A DNA stretch of 64,000 bases from Symbiodinium natans (taxonomy: Eukaryota; Sar; Dinophyceae; Suessiales; Symbiodiniaceae), in contig CAJNDS010002343.1 of assembly GCA_905221605.1 (NCBI GenBank), forward strand, positions 1 to 64,000. Reading direction: 5' to 3'. Both the position numbers and the translations under genes were made by a program. Below, piece by piece: positions 1-10,699 of this stretch; position 1 is the first letter of the stretch; the number at the start of each line of letters is the position of its first letter. A model generated the notes under the pieces. It did no database searches. It saw only the letters and a list, made by a program, of their open reading frames with translations, and had not been told where the DNA came from.

Positions 1-260
1 CCGAATGCATCAAGCTAAGGGGACTCGCGCCGCCGTGGCGTTCCACGTGGCGTTCCGCGGCGGGAATTCCTGCAGGGCACGATTCTTGGGGCGTTCCACG
101 TGGCGGTGTTCCGAATCCGTCAAGCTCAGGGGAACTCCACAGGATGCGCGCCCCCGCGGCGTTCCACGTGGCCCCGTGGCGGTGGTCCCGTGTTGGTGGT
201 CCCGTGGTGGTGGTCCCGTGGTGGTGGTGCCGGGGTGGTGGTGGCGACATGCCATCTGCC
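1..260 (+). repeat. GC-rich short-unit repeats
   Basis: Two imperfect copies of a CATCAAGCTAAGGGGACTC / CGTCAAGCTCAGGGGAACTC segment with GCGTTCCACGTGGC motifs, then GTGGTCCCGTGGTG units. No gene supported. Confidence 0.7.
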
Positions 261-839
261 GCATTCAGACTTTTCCCCAACTCCCCATTTTACCAATTTT
301 TCCCAAGCATACGTTTCTATTTGAAACCCATACATGATACGAGCATTGTGTATGTGTGTGTGGGTGTGTGCGTGCGGTGCAAATAGTGGTGGGGTTGTTT
401 ATCATATCGTGCAAATCTATTTCAAACCATACAGAAAATATTTTGTTCAAGCCCCGAAGAGCCTAGAACCCTAAAAATCTACCCCCTTAACCTCAGCCTA
501 AACGCGAAATCTATAGATCTTGTCGCTGAAAGGAATAATTGTGGGCAAACCAGCCCTCCTCTATACCCTCAATTTCTGGAAGTCCTGTGAGGGAGACGTT
601 CCCTTACAGAAACCAGCTTGTGCCCGGAGCAACCCTTAGCCGTGTTGCAGCCTCCTCAACCAGTGCTGAAAAAGTTATGCTCTTCTACACCAACCAGTGA
701 GTTTAGGGTTTCATAGGTTGCAATGGTTACAACTGACTATCTGAATAGGGCGGTGCGCTCTGCTAATTAAAGAAACGATCTGCAAAGGGTGCATCCTGTA
801 CTTCCCCACCCTCGGTGGGGTTGTTAGATTTTAAACTCA

Positions 840-1135
840 ACTCCGGTCTACTCCTCGCTCATCTGTGGAGCGTCTAACCCCAAAGTGTCCCTGGAGTGCC
901 CCTAGAGTGCCCAACCCCTGGAGTTCCCAAGCCGAGAGTCTCCCTCGAGGGCCCAACTTAGAGTATGTCCGCGGAGTGCTCATCCCCAGAGTTTGCCTGG
1001 AGTGCCCACCACACAGCTTCCCTAGAGTGTCCAGTCCACAGTGTCCCCGGAGTGCCCAGTGTCCCTGAAGTGCCCAACCCCAGAGTATCTCTACCAAGGA
1101 GGGTGGGGATGCTCGAAGTAAAATAATTTCTCTAA
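840..1135 (-). repeat. Compound repeat with TTGGGCACTCC minisatellite, copy 1
   Basis: A degenerate minisatellite of about 20-25 bp units (GGAGTGCCCAACC in plus sense) flanked by two unique segments that are shared, in inverse order and orientation, with 7651-7959. This makes it a dispersed repeat rather than a local array. Confidence 0.75.
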
Positions 1136-2626
1136 AATGTGGAAAATTGGGGGGATCTTCCATATCTGATTGAAGTTGCTTTCCCTGTGAAGCTCAAACT
1201 TGAAACGTAGGACAACGCTGCCTCCCCCCGCCCTCGCCCACACTCAAGAATTGCAGTCTTTTCTTGCAGGCAAGGCTTCTTGCCTAGCCAGGGACAGATT
1301 TATCTTGGATGCAGGGTGACTGCCTCAAACCCTACAACGCTCAGCACTGAGACTGGTTCATTCGGGGAAGTAGGGGCCTGGTGTGGAGAGGTGCTGTGGG
1401 AATAGTGCAAGACACTGAAGGCTGCCTTTGAGGGTCTGGATCCAAAAAGCAAAGTCATCTGGGTTGTCAAAACTCCTTTGGGCACTTAGTCTGCAGGGCA
1501 ACTCTAAATCAACCCTACAATAACAACGTAGAGAGAGTTTAAAGCAGGTTTTGGGGTTAGGGTTTACGGTTTTGCCTAAACCTCTTCTGATTCATCAGAA
1601 AAGTGGTCTATTTACCTTTGTCTTCAAAGGTCCGGCTTCCACGTCTAGAAACATATTATTCGCCCGCCGGGGCCTAGACCCCCAAAGCGAAAAACCCTAT
1701 AACACCATACCGTCAACCTTACAAAGCCGGAACTTGTCGTGGTCGAGCTCAAAGAGGGCTAGGAGAAGCAGCCAAGGAAAAACTTGGTTTAAAGGTCTTG
1801 AGGGTTGCCCCAGCATGTCCGCAAGGTTTACAGCCCCGGAATCTTGAAAGCCTGGATCTGGACCCTACAGCCTGTTGTTGTAGGGCCTGAAGTTCACAGA
1901 AACCCATAAAGTTTAAACCCGAAACAGCGCACGCACACTTGCTTTGCGCTTCGGGCGGTGATACGGGCCTAGCCCCTCTTGCTCTGGACGTTGGAACTCT
2001 GAAAGTGTTCCGGAGCTGTTATAAGCACCCATTTTTTTATGGTCTCAGGAATGTTTGGGTTTTGGGGTTTGCTGCAGGTGAGGTCTTAGGGGTTTACGGT
2101 TTAAAGGCTTCGGGGGGTTTGAGATTTCTAGGTCCTGTTGTTCTTGATTAAAAGCCTTCATGTCCAAAAATGCAACCGGGGTGCTGCGCCTAGGCCTGTA
2201 ACCAACCTGCCAGGCTCAGGGTTTAGGGCTCTTTTTATGCCTAACTTCACGATTATGGTATCCTTCACTTGGTAAGAACGGTGCCTTTCCCAAAACAGTG
2301 CAAGGTAGAAGCCCTTCAGGCCAACTCCAGATTCTTGAGTTCGTAGGCCCATTAACTGGGATGTCTGCATTTTGCCCGTCGCCTGAGCTTTCGGCTCTGG
2401 GCAGGTGAAAAAACATCCGTCTCATGAATGCGCAACCCTGAACCCTAACCCTAAAACTTCCCAGGGATCTCGGAGTTATCCATAAGACCGGGGTCTCTGC
2501 AATGTCTGACAGGTCATGGCAGATGCCATACTGGGACTTACAGTCCAGAAGGTTTGGGGTTTGAGGTGAAGGGGCTCAGAGGGGTTCGAGCTTCACTCGA
2601 CCCCTGCTTCGATCCGTGAATATCAG

Positions 2627-2722
2627 TGGTTTTCCGAAATTAGGGGTTCCTTATTGGGGTCCTTATCATAACGGGATCCTACTATTTGCCTTTTTTGGGG
2701 TCTTTTGTTTTGGTAAACTCCC
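2627..2722. mobile_element. MITE-like element, family 3
   Basis: 96 bp with ends GGTTTTCCGAAATTAGGGG / TTTTGGTAAACTCCC and inner TTATTGGGGTCCTTAT..GGGATCCTACTATTTG, shared with three other copies. Confidence 0.7.
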
Positions 2723-4943
2723 ATCTAGGGACGTGCGTTCTGAGACAGAGGAAGCTGATCCTCAACCTTTGGACAGCGGCAGACCAACATTGATGCCAAC
2801 ACGTGTTGGGTGCAAACCTTACCGGCCCTCAGTGGGTCAGGTATCTTAACCCTAGAAGAAATTAAGGGTTACTGGTGCTGCTGCCACTTGCCTGAGAGGC
2901 CGCGTCGTCGTAAAAAAAGAAAAATTGGGTAGCTCGTCCCCTAATGATTCAGGCAATTTGATAGGAAACTCCCTCAACTTCCGAACATTGAAGCCAGAAG
3001 GTCAGGGTTTCGGTTCGAGTATGTTGCTGGGGTTTAGGGTTTTTGGGTTGAAGAACCTATGCGCTTGATGACTTGAGCAAAGCTTGCGATGATGCCTAGA
3101 TCAACCTCCACATCGAGCTACCCAAGGCCGTGCAGGTCGCCAGGTGTGCGCGAATTTGGTCGTGCCACAGAGTCATGCAGTCTGATCTAAAAAGCCTTTC
3201 TCTTGTAAGCCAACCCCCCATGAAGAGCCGGAATGAAAAAGGCGCCACCTTTCTGTCTTTGGGGCTAGGAACCCTTTCTGGAAGCTTTTGGGGTTTAGCA
3301 GTCTCAGGGATCGGAGCAGTGCATGGGAGTATTCTCGTGATGAGCTCAATGTGTAACACGGGGGCAAACACGGCAGAAAACGGAGTGAGCATCGCCACAC
3401 ATTGCCAGGTCGTCATGAAGAGTAGCAGTCTCTGAACCTTTTCAAGCCTTGACCCCTGATACACCGAAAAACCCGAAGAAGCCTAATTGGAAGTCTTGGA
3501 GCCCTGTCACTGCAAGGCTCTTTCTCTCTCTCTCTCTCTTTCCCTAGGCGGCTCCCACTGACTGAAGAGCCGCGGGTGAAACCTCGGGTAAAGGTTTCGG
3601 GCTTAGGAGTGCCTTGGGCTTCGGGGGGGGGGAGGGGGAAACCCTCAAAACCTCGAAGGCGCCTGGGGCGGCTTGAGTTGAGAGCAAGGTTGCCAGGCCA
3701 TTTTTGAGGGGCGGCGATCATGGTTTTGCATGCGAAAGTTTGCTGGGGCCTTTTGAAAGCTTTTGCCGGACTCCGGGCTCGCATCAGTTCCTCAGATCTA
3801 GAGGCCTAGAACACCAAAGCCCACAGCCGTCTCAACCCTAAACCTGAAATTCTACTCCCAAAACAGCCAAGGCCTCAACATTGAACCCTAAACCCCAAAC
3901 ACTCTTAACCCTAAGCTCTTGATTCCTATCGAGATTGTCCTCCGGGCGCTAAGAACTTGCAAAGGAAGCCTTTATGATCGTCCAAAGCGCCATTGACTAC
4001 CCTGAACTCTAAGGGTTTTTCTGGGTTTGGGGCCAAAACTTCCGGGGCATTGTGCTTGGGGCACAAGGGGGCCTTGGGACATGCTGGGCCTCGGACAGCG
4101 TCCTCCCCGAAGGGGGAGAGGTGAAATCAGAACGCCTTCTCAAGGTTCAGTGAGAAAAGTCTTCACTTCACCTCTCTTCCCTAAGCCCTGAACCCGCCAA
4201 AACCCTCTTCTTTGCAGAAGCTCTTGAAGGCGGTAAACGGTTGGGTTAGACCAAGATTAGGCCGCCTGAACACCGTGAGCCCCTCGTAGCTTCTCTTTTT
4301 GCTTCTAAGAGCCAGAGCAATCTCCCCCCCCATATTGCGAGAAATCTGAACCCCTAAACCTTTAAGTCCTCATTGCGGCTGGGTCGTTCTCGGGGCTCCT
4401 GGCCCTCAGTGCTTCAAGAAGAAACTTCACTCAAGTTCGGGTTTTGAGGCTTCACTGCTTCACAGGTTGTGAAAGGTTCTGGAGGTCCAACTATGCTTGC
4501 GGGTGGATGAACTGAGACCACTCAAGCCACCACCTTCAACACAATGCCACCCGAAACCCTCGCATCACTCCATGTGCCGCGTCTTCCTTTTATCCTCACG
4601 GGCTGTCTGGCATCTTCTCAGACTCCTGAAAAAAGAACCATTAAAAGAAGGTAAGGGACCATATTCAGGGACCATACAACTTCCCGCAGAATACTACGTC
4701 CAAGAGCAACCTAGGGGGAAGACCGAAAGAGTCTATTTCGTGTTTTGGAGCTATATAGGCTGAATTCTCTCAATATTCTCTATTCAGTGAAGTGAGGATG
4801 TGGGAAGCTATCCTAAGAGAGTGGATCACCGCACTCCCACACTACAGAACCCTTAGCCCGGGTGTTTAGGCCGCGTGTGACCGCATCGCGCTAGCACTCG
4901 ACCGGCTGTCTCGGATTCAAATGTTCGTCAGTTTCTCGAAACA

Positions 4944-5026
4944 CTTGGTAGCCCAGGAACCATATTGCAATAAGGGCGCCCGTTTTTGGGGGAACTTAGC
5001 AACAACAAAAAAAGGGTAACACCAAG
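4944..5026. mobile_element. MITE-like element, family 5
   Basis: 83 bp starting CTTGGTAGCCCAGGAACCAT and ending GGGTAACACCAAG; copies at 27973 and 49386. Confidence 0.65.
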
Positions 5027-6610
5027 CGAAGCGGGCAATCTGGGTCTCCAAAGCATGAAGGTTACTGCATTCGGCCATTGTGGTGGCTGGGTGCTAGAGG
5101 GGCAGAGGGGGCCCGAAGAGGCCTCGACATTTGAAGTGTGTGTAAAGAAGATTCTTGAGGACAGCTGAAATGGCTGGTATCAATCGGCCATGCTGGCTGC
5201 TGAGCACGCTAAGCATACAAGTATCCAACGTGTTGGGTCGCTGCCGAATAAGCTCGTGTGACCTAAATACAAAAGCCTCAACACCAAAACTGAATCCGGC
5301 GATGGATGTGATGCATGAACCATCACAAGCTTGTCCACACTGGGAACCCAAGAATACCCCTCTTGACTAAGAAGATACCTTTTACTATGCAGGGATCCTT
5401 GGTATGATTTCTGGTGTAAGCTTCTTAAGGGGCCCCTAAACTCTGAACACTCTAAACGCCCAAGACCCTAAAGCCGCTCTCCTTCTGGTCGAAAATGCGA
5501 GTGCGCCGCTGCGTGGCCAGAAGTGCCAAGAGAAAGATCACCTGAGCTGCTCTTTTCTTGTCTGGTTTCCTTACCAAAGACTAAGCAGAAAGGGTGAACA
5601 TTTGCTATTCCTACAACATGAGGAAGCCCGAAAAGCTAAACTTTCAACTGCTGGCTCTCAGCAAGTTGTCCTGTGAAAAGGCCGTTGTAACTGTGTCTGA
5701 GGCTTTTTTCATCTTCCTACGCTGACACCGAGGGACTCACGATGGAAGAGCCTGAGACCCCAGTTAGACCAGATCCGGCCGTCCTTGCTCGGGACCTGAG
5801 TCTGACCAAACTTCATGTAGTAGACTTCAATGTCACCGCTCTTAAACCTCAAGCAAGCGCTCTTAAAGCTCAAAACGCGACGTTCCTGAACCCTACACGA
5901 CCTCAAACTCCATGCCCTGCAGGTTGCGAAGGATGCCAGAACTCCAATGGTAGATCGGTGGAGACCAAAGCCAAGCACACCTGTAGAGCAATGTGCCACA
6001 GAGATCGCCGGTTTAGGAGTTCTGGGCTTTTGGGGTTTAGGGGTTCTGCCCCAAACCCCAGACCCTTTAGGGTTTAGGATTTTGGGGTTTATGGCCTAGT
6101 GGTTGCTCATGTGTCTAGAAGCAAGGTCCGATATGTGATAAGCCATGAAGTAGCTGTCTTCTGTTGCATCCTGGCTTTTTGAGCAGATTTCCCGAGTTTT
6201 ATGTGCTTGCATGGTTAAACGAGCGCGCATCCAGAAGCTAGACAGAGCAACTCACATCACTATGTCACATGGACCAAAGCTCCTACCTCTGGACCCACAC
6301 AAACTCATGCAAGCGCAGGCAGCAAGAACATCTTTGTCGTGGGCCCGACCTAAACACGAGCTTTTCGCACAAACTGCCAAAGCATCAATACAGTACATCC
6401 TGCAATGAGACGACAACCCTAAACCGTACGCCCTGAACCTTAAACCCCAAAACCCTAAGTCATGTACTCCGCAAGCCCGCAACCGCACCTCAAATGTGGG
6501 ATCCTTTGCCATGCCAATTTCGCATGCCCCTTACCGTTTCTTTTCCCAATTGACAACCCCTTAGGCCTCAATATAAACTCCAAAACCCTCCAAACCCTAA
6601 TTCCTTCCAG

Positions 6611-6684
6611 CCCTCACCACTGAGCTGCGGACCCCTGGCCACGCAGACGCCAAGGAAGCCACCCGCGAGGACATCAAGCAGATG
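6611..6684. CDS. Candidate exon, strand unresolved
   Basis: On plus, ttccttccag and ATG|GTGAGC bracket a frame LTTELRTPGHADAKEATRED then IKQM. On minus, aactcag and G|GTGAGG bracket a slightly longer block reading HHLLDVLAGGFLGVCVARGP. Both have good splice sites; the plus reading looks slightly better by codon choice. No family recognised. Confidence 0.45.
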
Positions 6685-7170
6685 GTGAGCCCAAAAGTAC
6701 CTGAGTTCGGGCTCTAAGGCCTTAGGCCTAAACGGGGTCTTTTGTTGAAGAACCAAAAACAAGGCACCTAAATGAAGGCATGAAGTCACCATATCCGGGT
6801 GTCATGGAATGGTAAATAATGGAAACTGACGAGGTTGGGGCTCTGAACTCAATGAGGGAGACAATGTACTTGGGCCGGAGGAGCCCAGCAGAAGGAAGTT
6901 GAGAGGTTCGCAAAACTTAGCCCTCCAGGTTCGAGCAAACCCTCTAAACCCGAAACCCTGAATCTCGGGGTCTTGGGGCTTTCTTCTCCGGCCTTTCGGG
7001 TTTGGAGGGAATTCGGCATTGGGGTTGCCTTAAGCCGGCATGAGGCGAAAACAAACGCAGCCAGCAGGGCCGACTGGCTGGTGGCGCAGTTTCTTGTGAA
7101 GAGAGGGTTCTTTTCCTCATGAATAGACACATGGGGTGTTTACCAAGGGAGAATATTCCAGGGCGGGTAG

Positions 7171-7326
7171 GCGGGGTTTGACATCTTGGGCATCTGGTCC
7201 GCGGTTGCTGACCGAGCCCGACAAGCTCGCCCGCCAGCAGATTGAGCTTTTCACTCTGCTCCACGCGGCTTTTGTCGCGGCAGCCATCACGTGTCAGGAT
7301 GCTGCCATTACTCTCCCCAAGTTGCC
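7171..7326. CDS. Candidate exon, strand unresolved
   Basis: The plus strand reads RLLTEPDKLARQQIELFTLL then HAAFVAAAITCQDAAITLPK, ending at a good donor (GTAAGC). The minus strand is also open (MAAATKAAWSRVKSSICW). No family recognised. Confidence 0.4.
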
Positions 7327-7650
7327 GTAAGCCCCTGAATCCTCATCCCTGAATGCCAGGCGAAATACAGATGGAAAAGCCTCATTCCCTTGCGCTAGAA
7401 CGAACAAGCCCAAGCCGTCACACAAGGGGCATGAGAAGGCCATAAAATCCATACGGTGCAATTTTGTGGAGTCTCTAGAAGGCGCAAACGAAAAAGGCGC
7501 CAGCGTAAAAAGTCAAAACCAAACCAAAACGCGGTCCCACGCATGGTTACCCCCCTCCCCCAATGGATCCCAGGAGGCCCCAAAAGGCCACCAAGCAAAC
7601 CAACTGCTGGAAAAAACTGGAAAAGCCCAGAAAAGAAGAACGAAAGCAAA

Positions 7651-7959
7651 AAAAATATTTTACTTCGAACATCCCCACCTTGCTCCTCGTTAAAAGGAAA
7701 AGCGCAAATAAGATGTTCAAACAAAGACACATTGATTCAAATAAGCTTTAGTTTTTGCTTGCAATTGGGGTTGGGCACTCCAGGAGACTCTGCGGTTGGG
7801 CACTCTGGGTCTGGGCACTCCAGGGAGACTCTGAGTTGGAATTGGGCACTCCAGGGAGTTTTTGGGGTTGGGCACTCCAGGGAGTCTCTAGGAGTGAGAA
7901 GAGTTCCGGGCGAGGAGAATTCCGAGCGAGGAGAAGAATTGAGTTTAACATCTAACATC
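7651..7959 (+). repeat. Compound repeat with TTGGGCACTCC minisatellite, copy 2
   Basis: Left flank TATTTTACTTCGAACATCCC, minisatellite of GGTTGGGCACTCCAGGGAG units, right flank GAATTGAGTTTAACATCTAA. The same order occurs reverse-complemented at 840-1135. Confidence 0.75.
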
Positions 7960-8055
7960 CTGAAATTGGCTCCTAGACCCTCACGTCGCATTGCAAGAAC
8001 TCCAGGTTTGTAGGCTTTAGGCTCCTTCCTTTATCTTCTGGCGCCGGGTGCGGAG

Positions 8056-8105
8056 GTGGCCAAAACCTGATGTTCGAGCTGATGTCGCAGCAGTTGCAGC
8101 TGCAC
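8056..8105. CDS. Candidate exon, strand unresolved
   Basis: Plus reads GGQNLMFELMSQQLQLHAQS. Minus, between tgtgcgtgcag and CAG|GTTTTGG, reads LQLLRHQLEHQ, which would suit a PPR second helix. Confidence 0.35.
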
Positions 8106-8470
8106 GCACAGTCCCAGGCTATTCTTCACACAGAACTTTTGCATCGAATATGTTTCGCGGCTGCACAACAAAACGCCTGGACCTCCCCGCCGTATTGGCT
8201 CGGAATCGTCTCCCAGTTTGCACCTGAGATATTAGGAATGGGCCTGACCACTTCACCCTCAGAAGGACGCTTTGGGTGTCACGCAATTCATACTCCAATC
8301 CCCGACATTTCCTCCCCGCTTGCATGTCGCGCCGACGTGCTGTGCTTTTCGGTTGTAAGTCTTTGAACCAAGTGCGGGTAGCGGTTGGCCGTCGTAAACC
8401 AGAACGAAACCAAGAGCCTATAACGCCTGAAAGCCCCCTATTCAGCAACTCAGGGCACATTCGCCCAAAG

Positions 8471-8546
8471 GCCGCCAACATGAAGGCGGCAGCGGCCGCG
8501 GATGCTGGCGCCCAGGGGACAGGCCTTGGGGATCTCGGCCGGTCCT
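8471..8546. CDS. Candidate exon, strand unresolved
   Basis: Plus reads AANMKAAAAADAGAQGTGLG; minus reads ASAAAAAFMLAAFGRMCPEL. Alanine-rich on both strands; no family recognised. Confidence 0.3.
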
Positions 8547-9022
8547 GTGAAAAACCTTGAATAATACTCCTAAATAAGATCTTCTTAAACTCTACCCCCT
8601 AGACCCTCCCAGAAGGGCGCCCCTGCACCCTAAAGCCCATTAAAACCGAATTGAGGGAACATACTATGCTGGGTTTGGTGGGTTCAGGGATTCCGCTTGC
8701 AGGATCTTTGTGAGTTTAGAGTTCAGGGCGTGAGGCTTGAGATTCAGCATCGAACCTAGAGCGTCCCCCGAGGCGGTAGTGTAGCCAAAGCCATGAACCC
8801 CGAAACCCAAACCCTGAACCCTTGCCTCGTCGTTGCAGTCTGAGGGTTCTAGGGAGCGGAGCTTCTATTGCGGGTTGATGTAGATCATGGTCCCTGGAAA
8901 ATGTAAGAACTGCAATCGAGACCCGAAACGGGACACATCATAAACCTCAAAAGGACTTGGCAGCTGAAACGAGACCTGCTTGCTTGGGTCCCTTCGTATA
9001 CTCCTTACAACGAGCTTTTGGA

Positions 9023-9107
9023 CTAGGATGGCCGTCAAATCCCTCTGAAAACTAATCTTGAATATGACCCCCTTAAACCACAGAAGGGAAACCCAGGGCC
9101 CTACCTT
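9023..9107. mobile_element. MITE-like element, family 6
   Basis: CTAGGATGGCC ... CAGGGCCCTACCTTG, with the shared centre CCCTCTGAAA and AATATGACCCCCTTAAACC. Confidence 0.55.
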
Positions 9108-9144
9108 GTGGAGATCCCAGCACTTAGATCCGTTTCCTGTGCAG

Positions 9145-9207
9145 ACACAGCCGCGGGCTTTGCCAATGCTGCCACAGGATTACAGCATTGGCGGCCATGA
9201 CCTCATG
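9145..9207. CDS. Candidate exon, strand unresolved
   Basis: Plus follows tttcctgtgcag and reads TAAGFANAATGLQHW. Minus reads MAANAVILWQHWQSPRL, which resembles a PPR first helix ending in W. A MITE-like element begins at 9209. Confidence 0.3.
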
Positions 9208-9208
9208 T

Positions 9209-9290
9209 GGGGATTTACGGTGCTAGGGGTGCCATTTTGGTAGGACCCTACTATTTGGGGTCTACTTTAAGGGCCCTATTTTCGTAACCC
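9209..9290. mobile_element. MITE-like element, family 3
   Basis: 82 bp with ends GGGGATTTACGG / TTTTCGTAACCC and the family core ACCCTACTATTTGGGGTCTA. Confidence 0.7.
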
Positions 9291-10310
9291 TCAGGTGTCT
9301 GAGAGAAACCAGTAAGCAGCCTCGAATCGTTTGTTCACAACCAACATACAGACGCCCGGATGAGAAAAGAAGCCCCCCTTCTACCAAAGCACTGCGCCGC
9401 TAAAAGGCCTGGAGCCCTGCCAAGCGCAAGCATCCCTAGTCCCTGAGACCCTCCACTGGCAACAGCCCCGAAATACAAAACCGTAAGACCCTAAACCCAA
9501 AACCAACCCCAAAAACTCTTGAGATTCCAAGCGCCCTCACACCCTCAAGTGAAACCTCCAAAAACCCCCCAGGCCCACACCCTCGAACACACCTAACACC
9601 CCTAACGCCTCAAACCCTACATCCCGCCAAGCCTTAAAGCCCTTAAGACCCTAAACTTTCCCCTCAAGCCTCAAGACTTCCGAAGGCCTGAAACCCTCAG
9701 GCCCCAACTTCCGAAAACCCTCCAAAGAAGAACGGCCCCCCAAACCCCCCTAAAATCCCCCTAAACCCTAAACCCCAAACCCTCCCAAACCCCGTAAGAG
9801 CCCCCCCCCCCAAAAAAGAGCTCCCAAAGACGTCTCGTCGAAGAGGCCGCCGCGTCCGAAGAAGGAAGCGCCTCCCGACTCTGCCCGCCCTGGCACATGG
9901 CCTCTTGCAAAGGGGCCCCCTTTCGCTTTTCGTGTTTATTCATTTTTCGGGAGGGGGGGGGGAAAAGGGTTTTTGGGTGTTTTTTTGGGGGGGTTTTGGG
10001 CCCCCTTTTTTGGGGGTTTTCGGGGGAGTTGGGGGGCTCTTGGAGTTTTCGGGTTTGAGGTTTCAACCCTAGACCCTAGGGTTTGGCAAGGGCTTCTTAG
10101 GGTTTGGGAAGGTTGTTAAAGGTAAGGCTTTGACAGCAAGGCTTTTAGAGACATTTTTGGGGCTTTTGGGTTGTTTCAGGCCTCGTTGAGGGCTTTGATT
10201 GGCTTAGGGCTCAAATCTTCTTAGGGTTTAGGGGTTGCGTTCCCTGAGCGAAGCCTGGCACAAAGCGTGTTCAGTGTTCGCGGACTTGCTTAGGACCCTT
10301 AGGGCTCTAA

Positions 10311-10454
10311 ACCTTAAACCCTAAACCCTAAACCCTAAACCCTAAACCCTCAACCCTCAACCCTAAACCCTAAACCCTAAACCCTCAACCCTAAACCCTA
10401 AACCCTCAACCCTCAACCCTAAACCCTAAACCCTCAACCCTCAACCCTAAACCC
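10311..10454 (+). repeat. CCCTAAA/CCCTCAA telomere-like array
   Basis: About 20 heptamers mixing CCCTAAA with CCCTCAA. It ends at base 10452-10454, where the minus-strand exon donor GTTTAGGG begins. Confidence 0.9.
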
Positions 10455-10550
10455 CCCTTGAGGGTCCTGGATGTAGCGGCGTAGGAGCTTCGCGCGGCGG
10501 GAGGCGTCCAGGCCCAGCGCCGCGGCGGGCCGCAGGCGGTCGAAGGAGGC
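10453..10550 (-). CDS. Candidate exon next to a MITE-like element
   Basis: 98 nt after tagcacccttgag read ASFDRLRPAAALGLDASRRA then KLLRRYIQDPQG and end directly at GTTTAGGGTTGAGGG. GC-ending codons dominate. Function not recognised. An inverted-repeat element sits 12 bp from its 5' end. Confidence 0.5.
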
Positions 10551-10561
10551 CTCAAGGGTGC

Positions 10562-10678
10562 TACTTGGAGGTTCATGGGACTTACCACTTATAAGTGTAC
10601 TTATAACCCTACTTATAACACCCCTAAAGGGCCTTATAGAGTTATAAGTGGTTATTAAGTCTCATGAACTTCCAAGTA
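10562..10678. mobile_element. MITE-like element, family 1
   Basis: Near-palindrome of 117 bp with ends TACTTGGAGGTTCATG and CATGAACTTCCAAGTA and inner arms (cttataa...ttataag). An AGGGTG motif occurs next to both ends and may be a target duplication. Related to the copy at 42214. Confidence 0.8.
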
Positions 10679-10699
10679 AGGGTGATTTCAGGGGCTTCG

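Larger units (their letters stand above)
260..6600. other. Repeat-rich stretch, no gene supported
   Basis: Scattered degenerate TTTAGGG/CCCTAAA motifs, TG (340-380) and CT (3521-3542) microsatellites, a compound repeat and MITE-like elements. One 36-nt island (3100-3135, INLHIELPKAVQ between ...gcctag and GTCGCC) could be a plus-strand exon, but evidence is thin. Confidence 0.6.
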
